From contig NC_086375.1 of the NCBI RefSeq assembly GCF_036588685.1, forward strand, positions 39,454,566-39,518,565: a DNA stretch of 64,000 nucleotides, written 5' to 3'. The number at the start of each line of letters is the position of its first letter. Position 1 is the stretch's first letter. This DNA is from Mytilus trossulus. Its lineage: Eukaryota; Mollusca; Bivalvia; Mytilida; Mytilidae. This document shows, one piece after another, positions 49,001 to 61,723 of the stretch. The position numbers and the translations under genes are program-made. The notes below the pieces were generated by a model. It ran no database searches, was not told the DNA's origin, and was given only the letters and a program-made list of their open reading frames with translations.

Positions 49001-51839
49001 TACTGTTTTGAAATTTGTTCGGAGTTCGGTATTTTTATTAATATAGATGTTGTTGACCTTTAAGGAAAATAAATACAAGATTTATCAAAGATGCCGCGGG
49101 CTAGTCATGCTATACGCAATACTGTTGTGAGTTTCGTCTACAGAACTCTTGATAGAGAAGCCCGACTAGAACAAGTAAGAATTTGAGGAGCATTGAGGAC
49201 GAAAAATTCCAAATATTTTTGCAAAATACAGCTAAATCATGAAATATATTCCTAAGATAGAAAATACTCAGTATTTCAAACAATTAAAAGTTTTGAATTC
49301 AGTTAAAATAAAACATCATAAAACCAATGATATTTCACGGCAACACAAAAAATTGACATACTTTTTTCCAATGATAGACTTTACAAACTTCCGTTTATCA
49401 TATATGTAAAAGTTTAATATGTATACTAATAATTTATTCACGTTAACCACACGAATAGAAAAAAAACTTACCATGAGAGGCAGCATTCAAACTACAAGTA
49501 ATCAAATCCTTCCCCCATATAACTTCAAATACCTTCTAAAGTAGATTCATAATTCTTTCAAAACAAATATGATGCCATTGTAATAATTTTCTTAACTGAT
49601 ATAGTGTTATACATTGTAAAGCATTACCTTTAAAATCTAAAAATTGCCATTAAATGAAACCTGGTTTGAGGTAACCGCAAAATGTTGATATTAACGGATA
49701 CTCAAAATTTGGTGGTGACTAAGTCAATGAATCACGTTATTTTAAACGAAAAAGAAATCTTTTAATTCTTCTTTTCAAATTATCCACAAGTTAGCTGTTT
49801 TAAAAACGAGGCTTAAGTTCTAACTTTGTTAGAATGCTGTCTGAAATTGTCATAAGAAGTCAGATTGACTGAATATACACACACACACATGGAAGGACAC
49901 ATTCACAGACGCAAAAATTGTTTTGCTGGTTTTATTTTTTTTAACAAATACTTTCAATATGTGACACTGTATTGTGTTTTGTTCACATAACTTTGGAATT
50001 ATTTGACTGATGGTGTATGTGAATGGATCAACTAAGTCCCTCTCCATCTGATATTCATGCAATCAAACTGTTTCCACTATATTTTTGCCACGTGCCGTAG
50101 TATCATTTTGTCGATTTAGCATATTGAAATTTTATAGATCCTGGCAGATATAAATCCACGTTTGATGAGCAAACACCCCTGAACGCCTTTTGTTTACCTC
50201 TAGATATGTAATTCATCAGTTGTCATACCTTTTGAAATTGAGTTTGAAGAAACGGATTTTAATTTTCACTGCATGAATGTCGAGAAACCGAGTTTGTTTT
50301 CTGAAACCCTCATTATAATAACCTTATTGCTATATTTATAAACCAAACTAACGTGTTCACTTGCTAAAATAAGCTAAAACTTTACTTACTCTTGTATAAA
50401 TAAAGGGTATGTAAATAATTGAGTTAATTACTATTATGTTTTTAGCATTAAGTGTTGATGTTGTAGATGAATTGCGTTGTCTGTTGATCCTCTCCATATG
50501 TTCTTCAGTTGGGAGTGTGATGAAAAAAAGTAAAATAACATAAATACCGAACTCCTAACGTAAAGTTATTTATAAAATGGCAAAATCAAAAGCTAAAACA
50601 CAGATAACGAATGGAAAACAACTATCATATTTCTGACTTAGTACAGGCATTTCCTCATGTACAAAATGCTATCCAAACCCCTCACTTGCTAGTACGCATG
50701 GAATTCCATTATATTGACAACAATGTGTGAACAAAACAAAGAAACAAAATAGGTAAAAACGGCAACGTTTGGGATTCAGCAGTCGAAATTGTAATATTGT
50801 CTTAATTAATCCCAAGAAAACCAAAGAATTGTTTGTACAAAGAAACACAAAATGGCATATAGACAAAGTACAAAAGCAAAACAAAACAAGACAAGATCTC
50901 AGTTGATAAAACCTGTATCTTTTCCCTTAATAATGTCAATATACATTTGTACGTCTCGGCAGTACCGTTGTTCGAATGGTATTAACTATTTCTACGGACA
51001 AAAATTGTGCTCCTTTAATAGACTTATTCCTGTATTGTTTGCTTTTGACCGAACTTAATATATATCCTTCTAAATGGGTTCGTGTTGCTTATTCTTTATT
51101 TTTCTATATTGTGTCATGTGTGCTATAATTGTTTGTCTGTTTGTCTTTTTCATTTTAAACCATGACGTTGTCAGTTTATTTTCAATTTATGAGTTTGACT
51201 GTCCCTCTGGTATCTTTCGTCCCTCTCTTACACTTAGTGTATAAATCTGATATCGGTACATTGTGTCTTTTTGTAAGATTTTGTGCTTCGTGTCAATCTA
51301 TTAAATCGTGATATTTTCAACTGATTTTTCATAGTTTACTCATCTTTTGTGCTTTTTTTTAAAAACCATTGTCATGTTAATGGGTATGTTTGAGCGCTCT
51401 GTAACATGTTTAACTTCGAATTCTTGCCATTTAGGTATATGACTTTTTCTTGCACGGTGTATGTTCATGGTATATTTTCTTTTGATTGATCTGTATTAAT
51501 ATAAAGGCTGTTTTGTTTTTCGTTTGAAATGTTTCACATTTTGACATGCTGGGTCTTCAATGGCTGCTTATACAGTTTAAATCCGCTTCCTATTGACTTA
51601 ATTGTGTGGTTGTCATTTTGGCAATCAAATCATATATCTATATTTCATATTAAACTGCAATGTTTGACCTTGTCCACAGTCCAGGGCCTGTCACTGGTTG
51701 ATGTCTGCGATTTTATTTTCAATTTGTGATCCATTAAAATGTTAAGACTTTTATTTTATTGTTTGAAATGATTAACATTTGTCATTTCGGGGATCTCTAT
51801 AGTTGAATATAGGGTATGGATATTGCCCTTTGTAAAACG

Positions 51840-52905
51840 TTTATTTGCAACCACTTAGCCGATGCCACTGCTGATGGAGATTTATTGACTTGAGTTATCA
51901 TCGATATGTTCATAATTATGAATTAACAAAAATTGGAAATTTTGAAAAACTAAGGCTTTTCTACTTTAGGAATAGATTACCTTAGCTGTATTTGGTAAAA
52001 CTTTTAAGAATTTTGGTCCTCAATGCTCTTCAACTTGGTTTTTTATTTGGCCTTTAAAACATTTTTCGATTCGAATGTCACTGATGAGTCTTATGTAGAT
52101 GAAAGGCGCGTCTGGCGTAAATATAAAATTTTAATCCGAGTATCTTTGATTAGTTTATTTGCAACCACTGGGTCGATGCCACTGCTGGTGGAGATTTATT
52201 TCCCCGAGGGTATCACCAGCCCAGTAGTCAGCACTTCTGTGTTGACACTTCTGTGTTGACTTGAATTATCATCGATATGTTCATAATTATAAATTAACTG
52301 TTATCAAAAATTTGAAATTTTCAAAAACTAAGACATTTCTACTTTAGGAGTAGATTACCTTAGCTGTATTTGGAAAAAACTTTTAGGAATTTTGTCCTCA
52401 ATGCTCTTCAACTTTGTTCTTTTTTTTTTGTCTTTTAAACATTTATATATTCGAACGTCACTGGTGAGTCTTATGTAGACGAAACGCGCGTCTGGCGTAA
52501 ATATAAAATTTTAATCCTGGTATCTATGATGAGTTTATTTGCAACCACTGGGTCGATGCCACTGCAGGTGGAGATTTATTTCCCCGCGGGTATCACCAGC
52601 CCAATAGTCAGCACTTATGTGTTGACTTGAGTTATCATCGATATGTTCATAATTATAAATAAACTGTTAACAAAAATTTGAAATTTTGAAAAAAATAAGG
52701 CTTTTCTTCTTCAGGAATAGATTACCTGAGCTGTATTTGGTAAAACTTTTAGCAATTTTGGTCCTAAATGCTCTTCAATTTCGTTCTGTATTTGGCCTTT
52801 TGAACATTTTTTGATTCGAACGTCACTGATGGGTCTTATGTAGACGAAACGCGCGTCTAGCGTAAATATAAAATTTTAATCCTGGTATCTTTGACGAGTT
52901 TCTTT
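51840..52905 (+). repeat. Tandem array of three diverged satellite units (314-381 bp)
   Basis: Units start with TTATTTGCAACCACT at 51841, about 52155 and about 52535. Each runs through GTCGATGCCACTGC, AGTAGATTACCTTAGC and the CGCGTCTGGCG core. They are related to the 367-bp units in gene B intron 3 but more divergent, so this array is older. The first unit lacks the CCAGCCCAGTAGTCAGCACT segment. Confidence 0.9.
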
Positions 52906-53274
52906 GCTTCCCTATACACGCTTACATCGATATATTTCGGTGAAAAATAGCCTTAATGGTGGTCATACTAAATATTTTTATTTTCAATTTATAGTAGATA
53001 TGGTGTCATGTATTTCAGATTCTATCTGTAAGATGGGATCAACATTTTAACCACATACTTAAAAACATTCAATAACCGCCGAGGACTCATTGACATAATA
53101 CATGTACTTATAGTTCTACATCCGTCTCTTGATATCATTTCATTTCTGTATTGTCATCAAAAGTAATAGGTTAAGATATTGCGTGAGAAATGGAAAATTG
53201 TAGATTAGACATTTTGGAAAACCTTGCTCTTTTCATGAAATGACTTAAATGTATATTGTTTTCATTTCAATATT

Positions 53275-53430
53275 TTTTTGGAACTTTGGAATTTTGGGTC
53301 CTCGAGGCTCTTCAACTTTGTACTTGTTTGCCTTTATAACTATTTTGATCTGAGCGTCACTGATGAGTCTTATGTACACGAAACGCGCGTCTGGCGTATT
53401 AAATTATAATTCTGGTACCTTTGATAACTG
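53275..53430 (+). repeat. CGCGCGT-type dispersed repeat, solo copy
   Basis: TGGGTCCTCGAGGCTCTTCA through GAAACGCGCGTCTGGCGTAT and TACCTTTGATAACTG. It is a single truncated unit 370 bp right of the array at 51840-52905. Confidence 0.85.
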
Positions 53431-54639
53431 GTTAAACTGTGTTTTTTCTATATTTGAATTTAGATTTTCGGTATAATTTCTTTTTACTCCTTCTAAGATT
53501 TTGTTGAAAATGTATCGCTTGTATGATTGTTCTCTTCCAATTATACTTGAAGAAACGATCAAACACGTGAACACTGTGTTGGCATAATATGCAAATCAGC
53601 ATATTGTTCCAAATTAAAAGAAACAAAAGATAAGTTAATATCACCAAACTTGTGTTAGTTTAAACATATTTATTTATGGTGGATTGGGAAACAAGTTTTG
53701 CAACTTATATTAATCCCTTTCCACTTTGCGGTTTAATAGTTCTCTGTATTACTAATTCATAGAACTCTCTCGATGTCATAAATATATTATGCGGAGAGGG
53801 GGACCAAAGAACCTAAAATTTCATAATATAAACCAGAATAAATGACAATCTAGTCGATTCTTTATTATATTTATAAGAATCCCCTTTTCATAGAATGATC
53901 ACAACTTCACCTGCGTATGGGGAATGCCTCTCTTAACGATATTCCCTAGTCCTGATACTCAGAGGACGTAGTTAGATTCAAGAAGGGGGATTAAGACGAT
54001 GTGGTATAATTGCAAATGGGACAACTCACCAACAGAGACCCAATGGCATAGTAGGTAACAGCTATAGGTAAAGATAGGTGACCAATAGGAGGAACATATA
54101 TAGTCGAACAAATAAAGAATCGAAAATTGTGGGATGTTAAAATATAAAGAATAATATATATATATAGACAAACCAAACAAGGAATACAGAATACAGAGAC
54201 CCATGATGTATATGATATCTATAAAAAGATAAAATTAATATTTATCAAACGAAACAAGATCCATATAAGGCTTTAAACACTTTTGGCACAATTTCAAAAT
54301 ATTAGATACCATGTCACATAATCTGCTGGGATGACTGCAGACAAGTCAGAACAGAGAAAGTATTTCTCATAAAAATTTGCGATCTAATTAAAATATTGAT
54401 GTCTGATTTTGTTATAGTCATATGTAGTATAACGAAATCAGAAATCAATATTTATTAAAAAAATTAAAAACTTTAACCACAGGGTGAATGTAATGTTTCC
54501 CCGTAGAAAAACTAAGTCCATTTATAAGTAAAATTCGGAAAAAATGGAATTTTAATTTTACAAAATTTACTTCTGGATACTATCTTATGATCATAAACAA
54601 GCTTCTGTCCAAGTTTAGTAGAAATACAGTATGGTTTAA

Positions 54640-54780
54640 GAAAGTTATTAAAATTTCAAAAACTTTAACCACAGAGTGAATATTTGTGGACGCCGCCGCC
54701 GACGACGACGACACCGACGACGACGGAATGTAGGATCGCTTAGTCTCGCTTTTTCGACTTAAGTCGAAGGCTCGACATAA
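54640..54780 (+). repeat. GAC/GCC trinucleotide tract within a dispersed repeat
   Basis: The tract GCCGCCGCCGACGACGACGA, with further GAC units, spans about 54692-54725. It is preceded by AACTTTAACCACAGAGTGAA and followed by CTTAAGTCGAAGGCTCGACA. The AACTTTAACCACAG module also occurs at about 54470. The minus-strand serine-rich frame at 54580-54789 is a by-product. Confidence 0.75.
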
Positions 54781-56869
54781 ATACACCAATCACAACGAAT
54801 TTGTGTACGATTCTGTATAAATTGCCAAGAATGCATTACATTCTGAAACGGCGAATTACGCCAGTAGTCTAAATGTAAATCAGCGTCTTATTAGAATTTA
54901 TATTTCATCACAAATATTACATGATATTTGTAAGGATACAATTGTTTTTGTGTAATGGTAATAATATATAAACTGATTAACTGACTGATTAGTGTTGATT
55001 AAGTCCAGTGGCAAATATTAGGTCAAATAAAACACCATGCCAACGAGATCAATAGAGGTACAAGAAGAGTGATCCTTATGTTTGGGACCTGCATCATCAT
55101 GATACATCAATAAAGCTTTTAATATCATACTAGTTTTGACATCTGAATTATTTTTGTAAGTAAAATCAAAGAATTCGGTTACATTGTTGAACTTGGTTAA
55201 CTCTCGGGGGTTAACTTTATAAATTTTCTAGGTTGCCAAGGACATAATGACGTTAGGAACAACGTAGTACGGATAGTCAAATTTTATCGTATCAAATGAT
55301 TCACAGATAAAATCCCAAGTTACAAATTTATCTTTACTTATATCAATGTAATATAATTTATGTTAAATGTAGGTTAACGCTATATATAGTAAGCCTATAA
55401 AAAGTATACGTTATACTGTTGTACCGGGCACTTTTTGTTATGTTACATTACATCAGTCAACACGCAATAGTTATGCTTGATAGATTGAATAATGGCTGCT
55501 TATTTCCAGTGGCAAATATTTCCTGCATATTTAGGAAAAGAAGAAAAAGGATAATTAAAACAATATGTAAGGTAGATCGATCGAGATCGGGAGATAATTT
55601 GTTCTTTTTGAAAAAGAGAGAAACTTTGATAGTCAGAGATGTCGCGTTGCAAAGTTTTTTCCCCATATCGATTGGACGTGGCTGCGTACCTATATCTCTC
55701 CGCATCGCTAATAAAACACCCACGTCCACTTTAAAGGTTGTTGTCTCTTTGACATATTCCCCATTTCCATTCTCAATTTTATTACAGACGGATGGGAGGC
55801 GTCCAGTGGGTCCATATTTGCAATTACTCCACAATTTTTGGTACAATAACACATTAACAAATTCATTTTATTGTAACCAAAAATCTATGATCTCCTACTA
55901 TTTTTATATACATTTTTCAATTTCTCCGCATTTTTTACACTGTAATGTTTGTGTCATGTTGTAATTAATGTTATGCTCATTATGGGCCCTTCAATTAAGA
56001 AAATAAAAAAATGTTATATCTTCTTATTATATTTTTTGTCAAAAAAACACGTTTAAAAACAATTCAAGTTCCTAATCGGTCTCAAAAGATATTAATTTGG
56101 TTTTTTCTCAGTACAAATTTTACACCGTGATGATATTTTGGTCCGATAATGTGAACAACTTCATTTTCTGGTCCAGAAGAATATTATTAAGTGTGATATA
56201 TCTAGTTGTGGTTAAAATCAAGGACAAGATACAAAAACGTGTAAATGTTATACTGAATGATTTTGATAACAACCTGTCAACAAAACAGTGAATCATATAC
56301 AAACCGGAAGTAATTTCCGTTATCTTTTGTGTACAGTTCCTACCCCTGGGGTTACACTGTATGCGTTTTCGATTAATATATGACAAGGTGTTTCCCCATT
56401 AACCTAATAGGCGTAATACATCAAAAGGACTTAACATTGATACAAACTGGACTACTTCCAATTGGTATCTCTATTTATGTTAAGTCCTTTTTCGGTAATT
56501 ATTTTCATTCAAATTTCTTAGCGCAAATATTTCCTCGAGTTTCCTAAGTTAACAATAATGATTTCCTTACATAATTGTTTATACAAAAGAATCTGTCTAA
56601 ATACACGCATAGAATTTTTACACAATGGAAAGCTGTGACTAACTTAAGTATAACAATGCTGGGACTGGATATAGGCATCGGTATCGTATGAATCATGTTT
56701 TGCATTTGTTTGACTAAACAAATTACCCAGAACACTTAGCTCCAGTCAATACAGGGGAAGTACCCCAAATTTTAAAGAAAAAAAATCGTGTTTCCGTTGG
56801 CGAACAATATACAAATATATCTTGATCAGAATCCAAATATACTACTTTAAAAAAAAAGTACTAAGGTAC

Positions 56870-57400
56870 CAATTAAATGGGCGATAAAAGAAATCTGGAC
56901 CGCAATTACAAGATCATGAGAAAAACATCCGTTTACAAAATTGCAATCTATAAAGGAATTCTATACTTTGAAAACAAGAGCAGAAACCCTAGTTTTTTAA
57001 AGTAAAAAAAAATCAAGGTACAAGAAAAGAAATCTGGACAGCAACAAGATTATAAGAAATACATTAGTCTACAAAAACAACAATGTAAAAATGGAAATAT
57101 ATATTTAGAACTACATTTGTAGCACAGAAAACCTACTATTTGACTTCAATATAACCTTGAAAGGTCAGAAGATTACAAGGGACGATAAAAGGAATATGGA
57201 CTGCAACGTAATCTTGAGAAAAACATTAGTCTGCAAAAGCGACAATCTTAAATTGCTATTTTCAGAGAGCTACAGCAGTAAGTTCTATAACTTTATAGAA
57301 AAAAGTAATAAGATTCCAAGTGACGATAAAAGAAATCTGGACAGCAACATGATCGTTAGAAAAACCAAGTCTACAAAAACAACAATCCAACAGACAAATT
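56870..57400 (+). repeat. Four tandem units of about 145 bp with a shared peptide
   Basis: The motif GATAAAAGAAATCTGGAC, with variants, recurs at about 56883, 57023, 57184 and 57327. In each unit one frame can read D-K-R-N-(L/M)-D-x-N followed by RKT or RNT and then a lysine-rich stretch. Two units are joined in the 95-codon frame 57157-57444. Frames are not joined across all four units, so this is a decayed coding repeat or a repeat with accidental coding look. No family is recognised. Confidence 0.6.
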
Positions 57401-57769
57401 ACAAAATACTACAGACTGGGCAATACGAAGCGAATCTGGGATGAACTCAGCATGATCCGGGAGTAAAGGGATCCTGTTCTACTAGAGGTATCCGTCGATT
57501 ACCTCACTACAAATGATTAAACAATACGGCAAAGGAAGATTGCCGTAACGATAACTTATCTATTATATCCGTGGTCATCTCTCCCACAGGTATATTGTAA
57601 CGCGTCCCTCAAGTTCTCATAGTTTCCAGAAAACTTATGAAGAGTCGACTTAAACTTACCAAGACTAAAATCTACGGTTTAGAAACTTCCTTCATTGGTA
57701 AAACTCTCAAACAAAACTCACGTTGCTGTACTTATAACACTTTTTTCGTTTATTGTTCGTACAAAAATC

Positions 57770-59185
57770 AGACCGTTAGTTTTCTCATTCTGATATATGT
57801 TTTACAGTTGTGATTTTAGGACCTTTTATATATTTTACTATACGGTATGGGTGTTTCTTATTGTTAAAAGTCGTACTGTGACTTATACAGTTGTCAACTT
57901 CTCCTTTTGTACGTCATTTTGTTTCTTCTGTAAGAGTGTTCACTTGTCTAATTGGCAACCATACCACATCTTCTTATTTTTATAGTGAAATTTGAACACA
58001 AAATCCGTTCATATTCTTTTCCTTCAACTTATTTGTATTTTACAGTAAAGCCAGCAAAAATCTTAGAAACAGCGCACACTTCTAATCATTTTCGAGAAAA
58101 AAATTCCTCGCTACAATAGTTTTTACTGGACTGGTATTAAAATTGATTTCGTTGTCAGTAAATTAAAATCAAACTTTATATTATTGTAACATAAAAATGC
58201 ACATGTACGGATGGATCTACAATCTGTCGATGACTCTGTCTTGACTTTCCACAAGGTGACTGTAGATGACGTCTTTACACTAACTCCATTGATGTTTGAT
58301 ATGTACTGATTGAAAAATTCACTCTTATAGGTGTATGGTTTTTTATTAGTTTTTATTGGCTTTGAACTAGCTGTCAGTAACTGCGTGTACTACTCTCAGA
58401 TCTGTACTTAGTGTCTTTTGTTGTTGGGATGTACAAGTACCCGGCCACGTTTACCGTGTAGTTTTGATGGATGTATTTCTGTTTGTATTCATCTAATACG
58501 TTAAGCCTTTCCCAACTGATGTTAATATAGTTTGTTCTTATGTTGTACTGTTACACCACTGTACCATGTTTGGGAACGTTAGTGCCTTCAAACTAGTTTA
58601 GTCCCACCTGTGCCTGTACCAAATAAGGAACCTGTTGTTGAGTGGTTGTTCTGTTTTGCTGCTTCTTAAATTTGCTTATCGTTTATATTTTTGCACAGTT
58701 TGTTCGTATGTTGTTTCGTTGCACCATTTCATTTTTTTATATAAAAAAGGCCGTTAGTTTTCTCGTTTGAATTGTTTACATTGTCATATCGGGGCCTTTT
58801 ATAGCTGACTATGCGGTATGGGCTTTGTTCATTGTTGAAGGCCGTACGGTGACTTATAGTTGTTAATGTCTTTGTTATTTTGGTCTCTTGTGCAGAGTTG
58901 TCTCATTGGCAGTCATACCACATCTTTTACTTTTGTACATCTACATTTAAGGTATGAACATACACCTGGTGTTTAGTAGTTTTAGTTTGTTGATTTGGTC
59001 CATACGTGATTCTCGGTTTTTTTTTAATATAGATTAGATCGTTGGTTTTCCCGTTTGAATGGTTTTACACTAGTCATTTGTGGTGCCATTTAAAGCTAGC
59101 TAACTTTCACTTATAATGCTTTACTTTTACAATTGTGACTAGGATGGAGGGTTGTCATTGGCACTCATACCACATCTTCTTATAT
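57770..59185 (-). repeat. Three reverse copies of the AAGATGTGGTATGA family
   Basis: Copies at about 57770-57985, 58735-58935 and 59035-59185. Each ends with the ATACCACATCTT signature and contains variants of GTTTTCTCGTTTGAATTG and ACGGTGACTTATA. The DNA between copies (57986-58734) shows no gene. Confidence 0.75.
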
Positions 59186-60352
59186 TTATGGACATTCACA
59201 ACAATAATCAATAGACTCGCTTAAAATTATTATTTTTTTTTATTTCATATATCAATAAAATATAAAATAAACAAATTCAATAAATGATTTTCAAAAACTA
59301 TGACATTTTCTACAAATGCATATATCCTTTATATTATGTCAACTGGCTTTGTTTGATATAATTCGAAGGCTCACATCTGAATGTTTAACGAACGTATGCA
59401 CTTGTGAATTAAAGCTCTATTCTTTGAAATAATGAAAATGCTCTTTTTATGGTTACAAAATTATGATGTATCTTTGAGCTACATATCATTATCATACAAC
59501 CCTTTTAGTGTAATGAGTATGATAAACTAATAAAATTAACCTTGTAATATTATACATGATATTAAGGTTGATTTATTAATTGTTTGTTTAACGTCCAGTG
59601 ACAAATATTTCATGCATATTCTAGACGAGATGGTATTAAGTTGATGTAATATATACGATTGCATATTTTAACATCATAATCAATATCTTACTTTATAAAA
59701 TAAACCAACAATTGTATAAACGCTTTAAAATGTTTTCTTTATAATATTTTGATTACAATTTGCATAGATAAAAAGTGATCTCAATCTTGACACACATGAA
59801 GATTAAGGTGCAAATATTTTCAAGCCAGTATAAATAATAACTCATTTAACATTGAATCTTTAAGGGGTTTTAAGAATAAAACAATATAACATTTTCTGAT
59901 GTTTACGTAACTTATAAAATAATGAAGTCCAAATATAGCAATGAACTCATATTATAGGTTAAGCAAAATTCAATGAAATAGAATATACATATAAGGAAAT
60001 TTATTTTTATTTTTTTAAGAAAAGAAAAGGCAGGAAATTGTTGAAACAATTTTGATAGTTGTCATTGAAATAAATAGAAAAAAGGAAATAACCGAGCACA
60101 TTTACTCTTAACAAAACGAATTACATAAAATTTCAGGATAATATATAACTTCCTTAATTTTATATGTTTATTAATAAATGAAAATGCATGCAAATGAATA
60201 GCATTTTTGTTTAAACTCTGACAGAAAATTTCAATAAAAATCTTTCAACAATTTGAGATCCGAGATGGCAACTGCATGTGTACACCCCAGTTCAATATTA
60301 AAAATTTACAAGCAAATATAACAAAAATGAAACAAACTATTTACACATATAT

Positions 60353-60374
60353 AAAAAAAAAAAAAAAAAAAAAA
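60353..60374 (+). repeat. A22 homopolymer
   Basis: 22 consecutive adenines after ACACATATAT. It may be the tail of a retroposed sequence, although no body is recognised upstream. Confidence 0.8.
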
Positions 60375-61723
60375 CTTGGAGCATAAAATAATTTAAACAG
60401 ACAATTTAATGAGGCAATACTAGTACATGCAGTATGGTATTTTCAATGCTGATTCAGTTTTGGCGAGTATTAAAATGGAATCGTTGTCCATAACAACACA
60501 CTAATTATATCACAGATAATATCATGGCATCTACATGTTGGAAGAACATATAAATATACATATACAGACAAATACAAATATGAAATTATTACAATATCTT
60601 CTGTGAGAAACGATGAACAAAAAACATTCTTCACAGAATGCAGTTTTTTTGTTGTTTTTTTTTTTTTAGATATAAAAAATCCACTATAGAATGTTGTAAA
60701 CTGGTTAAATAAAAAAAAGAATGTTCCTTGAGACAAAATGAGCAATCGTGTACTTGGAAGACTTCTTAATCATTCATTTATTTCTGCTTAGTTCTTATGA
60801 TCATGATTGTCAAGCACATACCTAACACAATAAGCCTAAATGCTTTTGATAACGTGTTTTAAATGCAGAGATTATAAATATTCATAAAACTTGGTTAAAA
60901 TGAGTATTTTTAGTAGTTTCATATGTGTAATCATTTCAACGATCAGTTAGAAATGTGGTGTATTATAATCATGACATAAGTTATCTTCGCGTATATGAAA
61001 TTTTGTAACCAGATGCATGGACTTTTAATAAATAAAATTCACATGCCCATTGGAGCTGACATTGCAATTACACTTTCAAGTTTATAATATGGGCGTACCT
61101 ATATTGCTTTGAAAATATTCAAGCAAGAGGGGGAAATAATAACAAAAGTACAATTAACTGTTACAACACACACAAAGAAAAATGAAGAAAAAAACATCAA
61201 TTTATTTTTTTGAATAAAACAGTATTAATTTAACATTATTAATATGAATTAAGCGAATTTGCAACATTAGAAACCTGTTTAAATCATAAAGGTCGTCCTA
61301 CCAAAATATTTTTTTTTAAAATATGTGCTTAGGTTCCGTTTCTTTCTATACTTTCTTGCCTCAAAATGCTCAAAATATTAAATTCATTTCATTATTACTT
61401 ACTAGGCGAAAATCATGATAAACACATTGACACATTTTAATTGTCAACTTAAAATATGTAACTGTTTAGACAAATATCAATCATTGAGGATGAAGAGGAC
61501 AGTAAATTAACTGAGGACATTTTACAGGAATAGCATTTTTCAAAGGCCGTTTTCATTTATCCCAATTAAGCACCTATACACATGGGGAAAACTTGTCTGG
61601 ATCTATGAATGGCATGTCAATAAGTAACAAGTACTATTTGTAACAATGTTATTGAGTTCGTATTGAAAACAAAAAACAAAATACTAAACACTATATTATT
61701 ACAATAAATACAGTAAAACGTTT

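Larger units (their letters stand above)
46099..61723. other. Intergenic stretch between genes B and C
   Basis: 15.6 kb without a supported gene. It should contain the gene B promoter (right of 46098) and the gene C 3' UTR (a minus-strand AATAAA lies near 61200). Repeats: fragments of the CATTCGTTTGATGTG family at 48940-49045 and reversed at 50535-50640, a diverged CGCGCGT copy at 49090-49250, 51060-51235, 51840-52905, 53275-53430, 53993-54085, 54640-54780, a SINE-like piece at 55700-55785, 56870-57400, and three reverse AAGATGTGGTATGA copies at 57770-59185. The 181- and 131-codon frames at 55419-55964 are opposite-strand shadows over repeats. Confidence 0.55.

Noticed and set aside
55419-55964. 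181-codon plus-strand frame and 131-codon minus-strand frame
   Set aside because: Complementary shadows over a SINE-like repeat (TTGTCTCTTTGACATATTCC); no recognisable domain.
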